A stretch of DNA of 64,000 nt from Bacillota bacterium (GTDB lineage Bacteria; Bacillota; Clostridia; Acetivibrionales; JAEXSP01). Each line of letters begins with the position of its first letter. Within the stretch, counting starts at the first letter, position 1. Both the position numbers and the translations under genes were made by a program. The notes below the pieces were generated by a model that made no database searches, had not been told where the DNA came from, and saw only the letters and a list, made by a program, of their open reading frames with translations. The stretch spans positions 1 to 64,000 of the forward strand of contig JAEXSP010000017.1 in NCBI GenBank assembly GCA_023453795.1, given 5' to 3'. Positions 25,301 through 33,111 of the stretch are shown here, piece by piece.

Positions 25301-27274
25301 TATACTATAATCCATATAATACGGACGGAAGGTGTTGACAGAGCGGTCAGGGCGGAGTGTCAATTGAGCAGAGCCGTTCGGATCGCACTTCAGTTTGCCC
25401 TCATTATTCGAACTTGCTTTGTAATAGTAATTAAGCTTAAGTCCTGCTACCGGAGAGCCCTCAAAAAAGCTGGCCTGAACAGCCAAATCCGTACTCTCCC
25501 ATGAAAACATAGGGTTCTTGTCGGGAACAGCAGTCAGCTTGTAGGCAGGCTTTGTATACTGCCTTACTTCAAAGTAATTACTTGAAACGATGCTGTCGCC
25601 TAGCTTTAGTTGGATATAATATGAACCCTGACTGAGATTGGATATGTCCATTCTGCTGTTATAAGTTCCGTGGGAGGATAATTTAACCTCTTTTGAGGAA
25701 ATCATACTCAATCGGTCATTGTCGCTGGAACCGTTATATGCTGACGGATAAAGCTCCAATGTAGCTTTTGACGGAACATCCGAGCCGTCTCTGGGTTTAG
25801 CGATTCCCCAAAGGTTAACTGTATCCGTGGGAAGATAGAGCCCCCTGTCGAGGTACATGTATGACCAGTATTTACACTCGGGTTTATCATTATCATCGGT
25901 ATATTGGTAATATGCCAGCGGTGCTATAAATGCAGGCTTGTTTTCCCTGAAGGCTTTGAAATAGTAGTTTGCTCCTTGTTCGGGTTCGGGAATCTTACCC
26001 TTTATTACTGCGACTCCATCCTTCCCGGTTTCAGCCGTACCGAGGCCCTCTGCTTCTATTGAAACACCCTTGACCGGCTTGCCTGTAACGGAATCGTTTA
26101 TCCATGCCAGACTGTTTTTTTCTCCGGCCATAAAATAGCAGACATTGTCGCTTACCTGCATTAAAGCCTGTTTTACCTTATCCTCACAGGTGACATTGAC
26201 CAGATAATGTCCTTCGGAAAGCTTTGAGGGAAAACGTAGAATATATGTATTCCAGTACTCATTATTCATGTCAAAAAGAGTTGTCTTGAATGAGGAGACC
26301 GAAGTAAGGCTGCCTGATTCAAACCTTCTTGTGCCATTATCCGTATGAGCCCAGTAGGGAAGAGTATCATATTTTTTGAGATCAGACATAAACTCTTTGT
26401 CACTGGGATATTTATAGATTTCCACATTGAATTCCTTATTCTTGAAATATTCATCCCCATACAACTGCAGCTCAGGCAGTGTATCGGTAGTGAAATTGTT
26501 TATGGAATCCCCATCAATATTAAAATACTTTTTTTCATTTAAATTATCGGACTGGTTGAGGACAGTCTGGAATTTGAACGTATAATCCTCCTGAATTTTA
26601 TCATCGCTGCCTTCGAGGCCGATGCCCTTTTTGACTGTAACTGTATATACCGTGTTTTCAGCCAGCTTTTCCGGTACAAAAACAACGGTTTTTTTGTGGT
26701 ATTCAAACCTTCCTTCGGTTTTAGGGGAAATCTCAAAATAGTTGTCGATTTTCTCCATGTTGTCATCGCTGAAGGTGATTTCTATGCCCGAGTTCAAGGG
26801 AACATCCGTGCTTATGTTTCTCGGAAGTGTTCTTTCGATTCTGAAGACTTTCTTTGTCTGAAATGCCCAGGAGCGTTTAGTGTCGTCTTTATTACCCATT
26901 GAAATTTTGTATATGCTGTCAGGTTTCAGGTCGTCTTTAAAATTAAGCCGGTATTCTGTAGAGGACAGCTTTTTAAGCTTGTATTCCTGTGACGGTGAAA
27001 CCTTCAGGACAGCTTTGAGTGCTGACTCGGAAATGTTCTGCTTCGATGTGATTTTAAATCCGGATTTTATATCCACACCTGTTTTGCCGTAGGACAGAGG
27101 AATTACATTTATCTTGTGATAGTTGATGCCGGATATATCGGCATCAGTGGGGGCCGATTCTGAGGAAAATATTAATGGTATAAGAACTGCAGCAGCTACG
27201 ACAAGGATTAATAACGAGGCTGAAATTATTGATAATTTAATCCTATGCTTTTTAATAAAATCTTTGACATGCAT
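22346..27274 (-). CDS. Alpha-2-macroglobulin family protein, thioester-less
   Basis: A 1642-residue envelope protein of the bacterial alpha-2-macroglobulin family, thought to trap or inhibit proteases outside the cell. A single membrane anchor lies at about residues 14-35. Two Ig-like (Big_5-type) domains follow (about 45-240), then macroglobulin domains including SYMYLDRGLYLPTDTVNLWG, and the A2M core with NGYFGTVQTGSDGKGEISFT, LPDNLTSWRITYQGVTDD and KLPFFIDVIFNNVFMVGD. A helical toroid follows. In the thioester region I find no CxEQ motif; the segment FNLQAYQCSDGGIALL is the nearest equivalent, so covalent trapping is unlikely. The length is typical. It heads an operon with the Memo-family gene. 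Confidence 0.9.
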   Translation of the reverse strand: MHVKDFIKKHRIKLSIISASLLILVVAAAVLIPLIFSSESAPTDADISGINYHKINVIPLSYGKTGVDIKSGFKITSKQNISESALKAVLKVSPSQEYKLKKLSSTEYRLNFKDDLKPDSIYKISMGNKDDTKRSWAFQTKKVFRIERTLPRNISTDVPLNSGIEITFSDDNMEKIDNYFEISPKTEGRFEYHKKTVVFVPEKLAENTVYTVTVKKGIGLEGSDDKIQEDYTFKFQTVLNQSDNLNEKKYFNIDGDSINNFTTDTLPELQLYGDEYFKNKEFNVEIYKYPSDKEFMSDLKKYDTLPYWAHTDNGTRRFESGSLTSVSSFKTTLFDMNNEYWNTYILRFPSKLSEGHYLVNVTCEDKVKQALMQVSDNVCYFMAGEKNSLAWINDSVTGKPVKGVSIEAEGLGTAETGKDGVAVIKGKIPEPEQGANYYFKAFRENKPAFIAPLAYYQYTDDNDKPECKYWSYMYLDRGLYLPTDTVNLWGIAKPRDGSDVPSKATLELYPSAYNGSSDNDRLSMISSKEVKLSSHGTYNSRMDISNLSQGSYYIQLKLGDSIVSSNYFEVRQYTKPAYKLTAVPDKNPMFSWESTDLAVQASFFEGSPVAGLKLNYYYKASSNNEGKLKCDPNGSAQLTLRPDRSVNTFRPYYMDYSISNAEAEEETISVGGEVVVFPSDFMIETKTAKKGAKGLVDVQTHSVSFNKKTLEDDLWYSTDAYRGGTVDKQLHATIYEEYWTAKENGKYYDFIDKTVHKLYQYTKEEKIVKEFDFRTESGKYSFDFNIDADKNKNYRISIKGTDSHNNTIVEDTYLDGYSGYDPNSYTSGFKYYTVESTNNKSRFKTGDAVSLDINCNGQAVPESSNARSLYLRLSNGLLDYTVTGNTKYSFDFDSSYIPNMYVQGVYFDGKNIFNAGCKEILYDYEKEKLNIKVEPDKKEYKPGEKVKLDISVTDSSGKPCKAEVNLSVVDEAFFAIQDQSVDTLESLYRSSFYTGIISDYVSFRQLDLNGNNAAEMGEGGDESVRYMFKDNGYFGTVQTGSDGKGEISFTLPDNLTSWRITYQGVTDDLHAGNGTVNVTSKLPFFIDVIFNNVFMVGDSPSITARSFGTAVDKNDSVDYTVTVTGQNGYKKTFTEKGLGNGYANTTLGKLSEGKYSVTVSAVKGKYKDAIKKDFKVVNNILETSRTRQYTLKEGLKPEGGSSLTTLTFYNKASSMYLNTLWDLMWQWGDRVDQKLSRKLSLELMKKYYPDYASWYDSSEEFNLQAYQCSDGGIALLSYDSSDPVLSAKVCSLAKDSIDESAAKQYFYSIINNTEASPENVAAAYWGLASLNEPVLLEIKDLLESKGIGSKERIYLGIALAEIGDSSGAESVYSKIASGLKHVDPYIYLDSGKDRDDVIDSTALLSVLAMKINAPEKNGLFAYVTKNSTKDILVNLEKMIFVTASAPDASKSSKFTLNLEGVKKVVKLNKSETFQVTLTPEKLKNIGLTDISGNIEVTSSFTGPITDLLKAGSVIRLNRTYSSDNRQTGSFNQSELIKIVLHPSFSETAPDGFYEITDVLPSCLRYVPSRQTYGNNWYFEDINSQKVTFWYNYQKNSKEPLKDVVYYARAVSPGKFTADYAVIKDVESDASGFAARKQIEIIK

Positions 27275-27557
27275 AAGCTTGCTTCCCTCCTGATATTATA
27301 ATCAATTATTCAACTTTCCCGCAGAATTAATTACTGCAGTCACTAATTTAACCTCGGACTGCTTCGTTAAAATGGAAAGTTGTGTAAATTATAAAATTAT
27401 ACACCTTAATTATATATAAATCTTTATGTTTGTAATTTACAATCTAGTTAATATTAGTTACGAAAAAGTTAAAAAACTTTAAAAGGGGCGAAAAATCATG
27501 CACGGCTAAAATAAAAGGAGAATGCAGCTGAAATTTGGTTGTAAATCTGCTATAAAG

Positions 27558-29000
27558 TTAAAACTGAAAATATATGAAAGAATTTGCCGTAAATACGCCC
27601 AGTATTATAATAGTTATTATAGCAGCGTAGTAAAGGCCCCACCTGATTACAGCAGGCTTACGGGCAAGAGTCATACTTAGACTTTGCCTTCTTTGCAGCA
27701 GTTGGACAAGGAGGAGGAAGCCTACCAGCAGCATTCCTATAAATACATCATAGCGTGTTATTCCAACCCAGCTGAAGGTGGACTTGAGCCTGAAGTCTGT
27801 AAAAATACGTTTTACAACAGTGAAAGCATCATTGATTGAAGCAGCCCTGAAGAATATCCATGAGAAGCAGATAAGGTTGAAGGTGACAAACACTTTAAAG
27901 GCTTTCCCGATGGCAGGGACCTTGTCCAGCCTGAAAAAGTGAAATACCTTTGATTTTGGCTTCTTAAGAATGATTGCTGCTACCAGGTATAAACCGTTAA
28001 GCGAACCCCATATAACGTACGTCCAATTCGCACCGTGCCATAGGCCGCTTAAGAGAAATACAATCAGCAGATTCCTGTACCATTTCCATTTGGCGCACCT
28101 GCTGCCGCCAAGAGGAATGAAAACATAATCCTTGAACCAGCTTGACAGTGATATATGCCAGCGTTTCCAGAATTCCGATATTGATTTGGAGAAATAAGGC
28201 CTTTTGAAGTTCTCCATAAGCTCAAAGCCCATTATTCTGGCTGCGCCTCTGGCAATATCGGTATATCCGGAGAAGTCGCAGTAGATCTGGAAGGCAAAGA
28301 AGTAGGTTGCTACAAGGAGTGTAAGTCCTGAATTGGCTGAAGGATATTTATATACTGCATTTACAATAATAGCAAGGTTGTCTGCAATTACAATTTTCTT
28401 AAAGAATCCCCAAAGCATCAGCTTTAATCCGTCAATGATCCTGACAGAATCAAAATAGTGCTTTTCATGGAATTGATGCAGCAGATTCTGAGGCCTTTCA
28501 ATAGGTCCGGCAACAAGCTGCGGATAGAACATGACAAAAAGAGCGTATATTCCGAAATTCCTTTCGGGCTTTTGATTGCCCCGGTATACCTCTATAATAT
28601 AGCTCATGCTCTGGAAGGTATGGAAGGACAGCCCTATAGGAAGCAGTATGGACAGGCTTTGAATAGGGTAATTCCAATGAAGCATATTTGCAAGGTTTGT
28701 GAGGTTTTCGTTGAAAAAGTTAAAATACTTGAAAACAAACAGAAACCCGACATTGGAGACGATGCTTATAATGAGGAACAGCTTCTTGTTTCTTCCTTCC
28801 ATCCTGCATAGAAGAATGCCAACAAAATAGTCTACAACAATGGTAACTGCAAGAATGAGAATATAAATCGGAACAAAAGCCATATAGAATATGCAGCTTG
28901 CTGTTAACAGCATAAACCAGCGCAATTTATGAGGCAGTGCAAAATACAGAATTGTCACTATCGGAAAAAACAGCATAAAACTGATTGAATTAAAAAGCAT
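27558..29000 (-). CDS. MBOAT-family O-acyltransferase (AlgI/DltB/PatA-like)
   Basis: A 480-residue polytopic membrane protein with about 11-12 transmembrane helices. It transfers acyl groups, usually acetyl, across the membrane to an extracellular polysaccharide or wall polymer. The family motifs are FVMFYPQLVAGPIERPQNLL, IYCDFSGYTDIARGAARIMG, FKRPYFSKSISEFWKRWHIS and the catalytic-His region LSGLWHGANWTYVIWG. Its ribosome binding site (AAAGGAG) overlaps the end of the SGNH gene, from which it is separated by 13 bases. The pair is the usual two-gene O-acetylation unit: MBOAT carrier and SGNH transferase. The polymer that is modified cannot be told from the sequence. Confidence 0.93.
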   Translation of the reverse strand: MLFNSISFMLFFPIVTILYFALPHKLRWFMLLTASCIFYMAFVPIYILILAVTIVVDYFVGILLCRMEGRNKKLFLIISIVSNVGFLFVFKYFNFFNENLTNLANMLHWNYPIQSLSILLPIGLSFHTFQSMSYIIEVYRGNQKPERNFGIYALFVMFYPQLVAGPIERPQNLLHQFHEKHYFDSVRIIDGLKLMLWGFFKKIVIADNLAIIVNAVYKYPSANSGLTLLVATYFFAFQIYCDFSGYTDIARGAARIMGFELMENFKRPYFSKSISEFWKRWHISLSSWFKDYVFIPLGGSRCAKWKWYRNLLIVFLLSGLWHGANWTYVIWGSLNGLYLVAAIILKKPKSKVFHFFRLDKVPAIGKAFKVFVTFNLICFSWIFFRAASINDAFTVVKRIFTDFRLKSTFSWVGITRYDVFIGMLLVGFLLLVQLLQRRQSLSMTLARKPAVIRWGLYYAAIITIIILGVFTANSFIYFQF

Positions 29001-29013
29001 AAATAGTTCTCCT

Positions 29014-30060
29014 TTAGGAATTTATCCGTTTCCATAAATCTTCGGCCAAAAATCTGTAGCCGTCCTGAATCAGATGGACATGATCCGAAAACAGGTTATA
29101 GCCGATCTTTTTATTGTAGTTGATGTACTTCACACCTTTATTAGTGAAGAAACCGTCTATTTTTTTCATATTGTCAACATAGCCCGGTACCGAGGTTGCA
29201 GACCCTAGAAGCTTGTCATTCATCGCAGTAAGGAAAAACAAGGTGTTCTTTCCCTTTTGTAATTCCATTATCTTTTTAAAGAAATAAACCTGAAAATTGG
29301 AATCATCCATTACAAACGGTGAACTCGCATAATACCATAGATTTTCAGGCTTCTTCATTATAGCGGGAAGATCCTTTTTAGTGTACCAGGGGGCAACGAC
29401 TGCCTTATTCTCCCTTAAAACGGAATTCCCCTTTCTCTTGAAGGCCAGATTGATGAACTGGCTGTATTTGACTATTGAAACATCAGTATATAAAAATCTC
29501 TTAATTTCAGTTTTGATGCTTCCCCAAGTGTCGTAAGCCTTCATCTTGCCGCTGTCAGCAACCTTTTTGTAGTCCTTGGGGTCAACCTTTTTAAAATTGT
29601 TTTTTAGCCAGAAGACAGGATTCTTCGCGTAAAATTCCCAGTAAGGCAGGTCTATGATAAGGTTTTGGGTGGATATGCCGTTATCGTTCAAAAGCTTGAT
29701 GACAATATAGATGTCACCGGCCATCATGGAAGGTGCGGCGAGGTTAAAAACCCTTACAGCCTTTCCTTCCCTTTTGGCAATAGCGTTCATATAGCTGGTG
29801 ATTGTACTTTCCGGCGGGCAGGGGGTGCCGTAGCCGACGGAATCTCCAAGAAGGATTATGTAATCTTTAAGCTGCTCCTTGCGGATTGTTTTTTTGATCT
29901 CCTGAATTGTTATGTTTATTACAAATTCATTATCCTTGAATGCGTCATAATTAATTCTCTGGTTATATACCACTCTCGAAGGTATGATATATGGAAGCGT
30001 GAATTGAGTCAGAATAAAAAATATTAAAATAAATAGAGCCAGCTTCTTAATTAGAGACAT
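29014..30060 (-). CDS. Membrane-anchored SGNH-fold acyltransferase partner (AlgX/DltD-like)
   Basis: A 348-residue protein with an N-terminal signal anchor (about 5-25) and an extracellular SGNH-like domain. Block I is YIILLGDSVGYG with the nucleophile Ser, and the catalytic Asp-His pair is in LFSDHVHLIQDGYRF near the C-terminus. A conserved PYWEFYAKNPVFW region lies between. It likely takes the acetyl group delivered by the MBOAT protein coded directly downstream and transfers it to the polymer. Ribosome binding site AAAAGGTGG ahead of ATG. About 160 bases separate it from the transglutaminase-like gene upstream, with that gene's terminator in between, so it probably has its own promoter in 30061-30159. 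Confidence 0.88.
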   Translation of the reverse strand: MSLIKKLALFILIFFILTQFTLPYIIPSRVVYNQRINYDAFKDNEFVINITIQEIKKTIRKEQLKDYIILLGDSVGYGTPCPPESTITSYMNAIAKREGKAVRVFNLAAPSMMAGDIYIVIKLLNDNGISTQNLIIDLPYWEFYAKNPVFWLKNNFKKVDPKDYKKVADSGKMKAYDTWGSIKTEIKRFLYTDVSIVKYSQFINLAFKRKGNSVLRENKAVVAPWYTKKDLPAIMKKPENLWYYASSPFVMDDSNFQVYFFKKIMELQKGKNTLFFLTAMNDKLLGSATSVPGYVDNMKKIDGFFTNKGVKYINYNKKIGYNLFSDHVHLIQDGYRFLAEDLWKRINS

Positions 30061-30159
30061 CTTTTTCCACCTTTTAAAAAGTAAATAGTTTACACAGTAG
30101 ATTATAACAAAAAAATCAGATAGGTAAAATCAAAAATGTAAACATTTTAGCTTAAGAAA

Positions 30160-30196
30160 AACCATTACCACTGAATAGGACTCAGAGGTAATGGTT
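30160..30196 (-). terminator. Terminator after the transglutaminase-like gene
   Basis: AACCATTACC (read on the minus strand from 30196) pairs perfectly with GGTAATGGTT (ending 30160), with a second short stem CTGA/TCAG inside the loop, and TTTTCTTAAG follows. It lies 24 bases past the stop codon. Confidence 0.9.
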
Positions 30197-30219
30197 GATT
30201 GAACTGTTCTTAGCGATAG

Positions 30220-32880
30220 CTATTTGTTGATCGTAATCGAGAATATCACAGAAACTTCTTCCGTAGACGGATTTCCACCCATGTAGAGCTGATAATTTAC
30301 ATTGTTTTTCTTGTAGTTGGCTTCCAGCTGAGAGTACCCTTTCATCATCTGAGTGAAAAGCGTTTTCACATTCCAGGAATCCAGTTTTGTAGATCCCTTG
30401 CCACTGGTATAAACATTCGGTGCCGTCAGCTTGTCCGCTTTCAGCAGCTCCTTCAGATAACCGTTAAGTTTGTTGTAGAGTTTAATATAATTGTCCTGTG
30501 TTACTTGTATACGGTTCAGTGATATTGAATAATAAAGTCTTTTGGCATCCGAGTGCTGATTGTAGGACCGGTAAACCTGAACGCCGGATTTTAAATATTC
30601 TACATAATAAATTGTCCCATTGCTGTCTACTTCTGTCGGATCGGAGGTCTCTAAAGCTTTTGCATTGGCTGTAGATTTCACGCTTTCAAGTTTTTTATCC
30701 CCGACGTGGTATTTGGCCAAAGCTGTCTTAATTTCAGATATTTGTGAATCATTTAATTCAACATTGAGATTCTCGGATTGAACCGGTGTCTGCAGCACGC
30801 CGTCAGGCAGCTTGACAGTGATAGAGTCCAGAGGGCATGCAGCCAGACTCATGCGTTGATAGCTGTCTACAAGGTTGTATTGTCCATCCATATACTTTTC
30901 TATGTTGTTGCCAATGAGTTCCAATGTGTACCAGCACTCTCCCTGCGGCGGCAAAGGAGGCTTGATGGTTACTGTCGCTTCTGTCATTCCCGGAGTAATC
31001 TCCAATTGAACCCCATCTGAACCGTAGGAAGAAAAGCCTTTTCCCTGCGGAGTCATCGTACTGACCCTGATGTACAATGATTGATTCATCTTGGCAGGCT
31101 GCGGGAACAGGACTTTTATTTTGCTTGCGGCGGTTTTCTCCGGTTTGACAATCACCGTATAGTCATTGCCGTTTTGTTGAACCTCTAAAGTATATTTGTC
31201 ATCTGTTTTGTAATTGTATATGTCGGCAAGCTGAAATCCGATATGATCCTGTAACTCACTGCTGTATTGCTTTTCCGGAATCAGCATAAACGAAGACTCG
31301 CTGGAACCCTTTCCTAAAAATAGTGTCCTGCTCATACTTATTCCGCTATTCTCCATGCTCATGAGGATGTAAATGTCCTCCTTGGCTGTACCCGATTCAA
31401 ATTTTATTTTACCGGTAACAGGGGTATATCCTTGGGCTGCAGAGTCATTTATCAGTTTATCGTCATAATTGGTGCTGCATGGGGGATAAAAGGTCTTTCG
31501 CCAGATATGGTCCGTCTGCATCTGCTTGTCCGATAGCAGAAGATAATCATACATATTTCGATTTGTTTCTTCGTCGTTTATTGTTGCGTCATTCCAGGTT
31601 ACATCCAAATGATAATACTTTCCGTCGACTTTAACAATATTCCACGCGTGCCTGTTTTCCTTATAGTTCCCCAATTCATACTCATCAATGTCTTTAAAGC
31701 CGTCAACACCCGCAAATCCCACAACGAATTTTGCCTCAACCCCCATCTTGTTCAGAAGATTTGCTGTTGCGCAGGCATATCCCTGGCATATGCCCTTTCC
31801 CTTTAGTAGTACATCATATAATCCTTCAGAACTCCGAACATAGGTTGTATTCTCAATTATATACCTGTTTACGGCCAAAACCTTATCATAATCGCTCATA
31901 CCTGGTTTCAGCAGCTTGGCAGCAATCTGGTTGGCTGTATCGTCCACGTCCTTGGGTAATTTCTCATTGTTGAATTCATTGTAATATTTCAGTGTTGTTT
32001 TATCAGAACTGATGATATCGCCATTTTCGTCGTAGAAGTCTGTTTTCCCCTTTAACCGGATCAACATCTGCATATTTCCGTAGAATTTAACATCGTAGGA
32101 TTTGAGATTATTCAGCAATACCTTGGCCGGTACTCTGACAATGCCTTGATCCAACCTTGCTTCCGTATCCATTTTCCGGCTGACTCCATTAATTTTTACA
32201 TTATCACTTAAAAGCTTGAATTCAAACGAAGTGCCGTCAATTTTCAGTATTGCGGTATTGCTTTTGGAGTCAAAAGAATACGTGCCGTTAAAGATGTCCG
32301 CCAGAGGACGAATAGGTATAATAAGCGTATTTTTAATCAATGCAGGCAGCATAGCCGGCGATTTTCCCAAACTGCAATAGTCATTGTCCACCTCGAAGCC
32401 CCATGAATTCGAAGCTAGAGCGACTCTTTTCGGCATGTTTGCCTTTCTTATGCTGATGATTTTATCCGTAGGATTCCATAGTGCTTTTAAGCCAAACGCT
32501 TCAGCAATATAGCGCGGCTCTACATAAATCATACCGCTTTTGACTATTGTCGCAGAGTCCATCTGCTTCTTTATGCCATTCACAGCATATTCCTTTTTTC
32601 CGGCGTATAAGGTCAGGGTATTCTTGTTCCTTGTATAGGTTTCCTTCAGAGTTTTTATGTCATAGGCAGTTTTATCTACTCCAATCGCATATGCAATGCT
32701 TTGTGCAGTGGCCCATACCTTGCCTTTGGAGTCAATGAAGGGCTGTAAACCGGATATTTCTTTCTCTGAACCGATAAATGTCACTGTGATTGGTTTACTT
32801 GCAGCGTAAACAGGTGCTATTGGTGTTGCTGCAATGAATACCATAATCAATGCTAGTATCAGTGTAAGTAATTTTTTCAT
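30220..32880 (-). CDS. Secreted transglutaminase-like protein with copper-amine-oxidase-N-like domains
   Basis: An exported 886-residue protein. Signal peptide about 1-26 (KLLTLILALIMVFIAATPIA). Two copper-amine-oxidase-N-type stalk domains follow (about 30-280), recognisable by GMIYVEPRYIAEAFGL, WNPTDKIISI and IRPLADIFNG. A transglutaminase-like core (about 305-430) has the catalytic Cys in KGKGICQGYACATANLL, the His in NRHAWNIVKVDGKYYHLDV and the Asp in DVTWND. The rest (about 480-886) is beta-rich with no recognised family. Such proteins probably cross-link or hydrolyse peptides at the cell surface. All three catalytic residues are in place, so it is likely active. Confidence 0.88.
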   Translation of the reverse strand: MKKLLTLILALIMVFIAATPIAPVYAASKPITVTFIGSEKEISGLQPFIDSKGKVWATAQSIAYAIGVDKTAYDIKTLKETYTRNKNTLTLYAGKKEYAVNGIKKQMDSATIVKSGMIYVEPRYIAEAFGLKALWNPTDKIISIRKANMPKRVALASNSWGFEVDNDYCSLGKSPAMLPALIKNTLIIPIRPLADIFNGTYSFDSKSNTAILKIDGTSFEFKLLSDNVKINGVSRKMDTEARLDQGIVRVPAKVLLNNLKSYDVKFYGNMQMLIRLKGKTDFYDENGDIISSDKTTLKYYNEFNNEKLPKDVDDTANQIAAKLLKPGMSDYDKVLAVNRYIIENTTYVRSSEGLYDVLLKGKGICQGYACATANLLNKMGVEAKFVVGFAGVDGFKDIDEYELGNYKENRHAWNIVKVDGKYYHLDVTWNDATINDEETNRNMYDYLLLSDKQMQTDHIWRKTFYPPCSTNYDDKLINDSAAQGYTPVTGKIKFESGTAKEDIYILMSMENSGISMSRTLFLGKGSSESSFMLIPEKQYSSELQDHIGFQLADIYNYKTDDKYTLEVQQNGNDYTVIVKPEKTAASKIKVLFPQPAKMNQSLYIRVSTMTPQGKGFSSYGSDGVQLEITPGMTEATVTIKPPLPPQGECWYTLELIGNNIEKYMDGQYNLVDSYQRMSLAACPLDSITVKLPDGVLQTPVQSENLNVELNDSQISEIKTALAKYHVGDKKLESVKSTANAKALETSDPTEVDSNGTIYYVEYLKSGVQVYRSYNQHSDAKRLYYSISLNRIQVTQDNYIKLYNKLNGYLKELLKADKLTAPNVYTSGKGSTKLDSWNVKTLFTQMMKGYSQLEANYKKNNVNYQLYMGGNPSTEEVSVIFSITINK

Positions 32881-33038
32881 TTATGAGTCCCCCTATATTT
32901 TTCAATGGCTTCTTTGGAATATTTTATATCAATGCATGGACTAAATCAATCTGAGATTTACAAGCTAATAAACCATAAAATTATTAATTAAAAATTATCA
33001 CTTACTGTTTCATAGGAAAAGGGTAAATTTCTGTTGAT

Positions 33039-33057
33039 ACATGAATTGATTTCATGT
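33039..33057. promoter_or_regulatory. Inverted repeat upstream of PFOR, possible operator
   Basis: ACATGAA (33039-33045) and TTCATGT (33051-33057) form a perfect 7-bp inverted repeat with 5 bases between, 55 bases before the PFOR start. It does not match the Rex consensus. It could bind a dimeric regulator or form a weak hairpin in the leader. Confidence 0.4.
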
Positions 33058-33111
33058 GCGAAATAATAAATTAAAGTACTTGTACAGTTATATAAAAGGA
33101 GATAAAAAATT

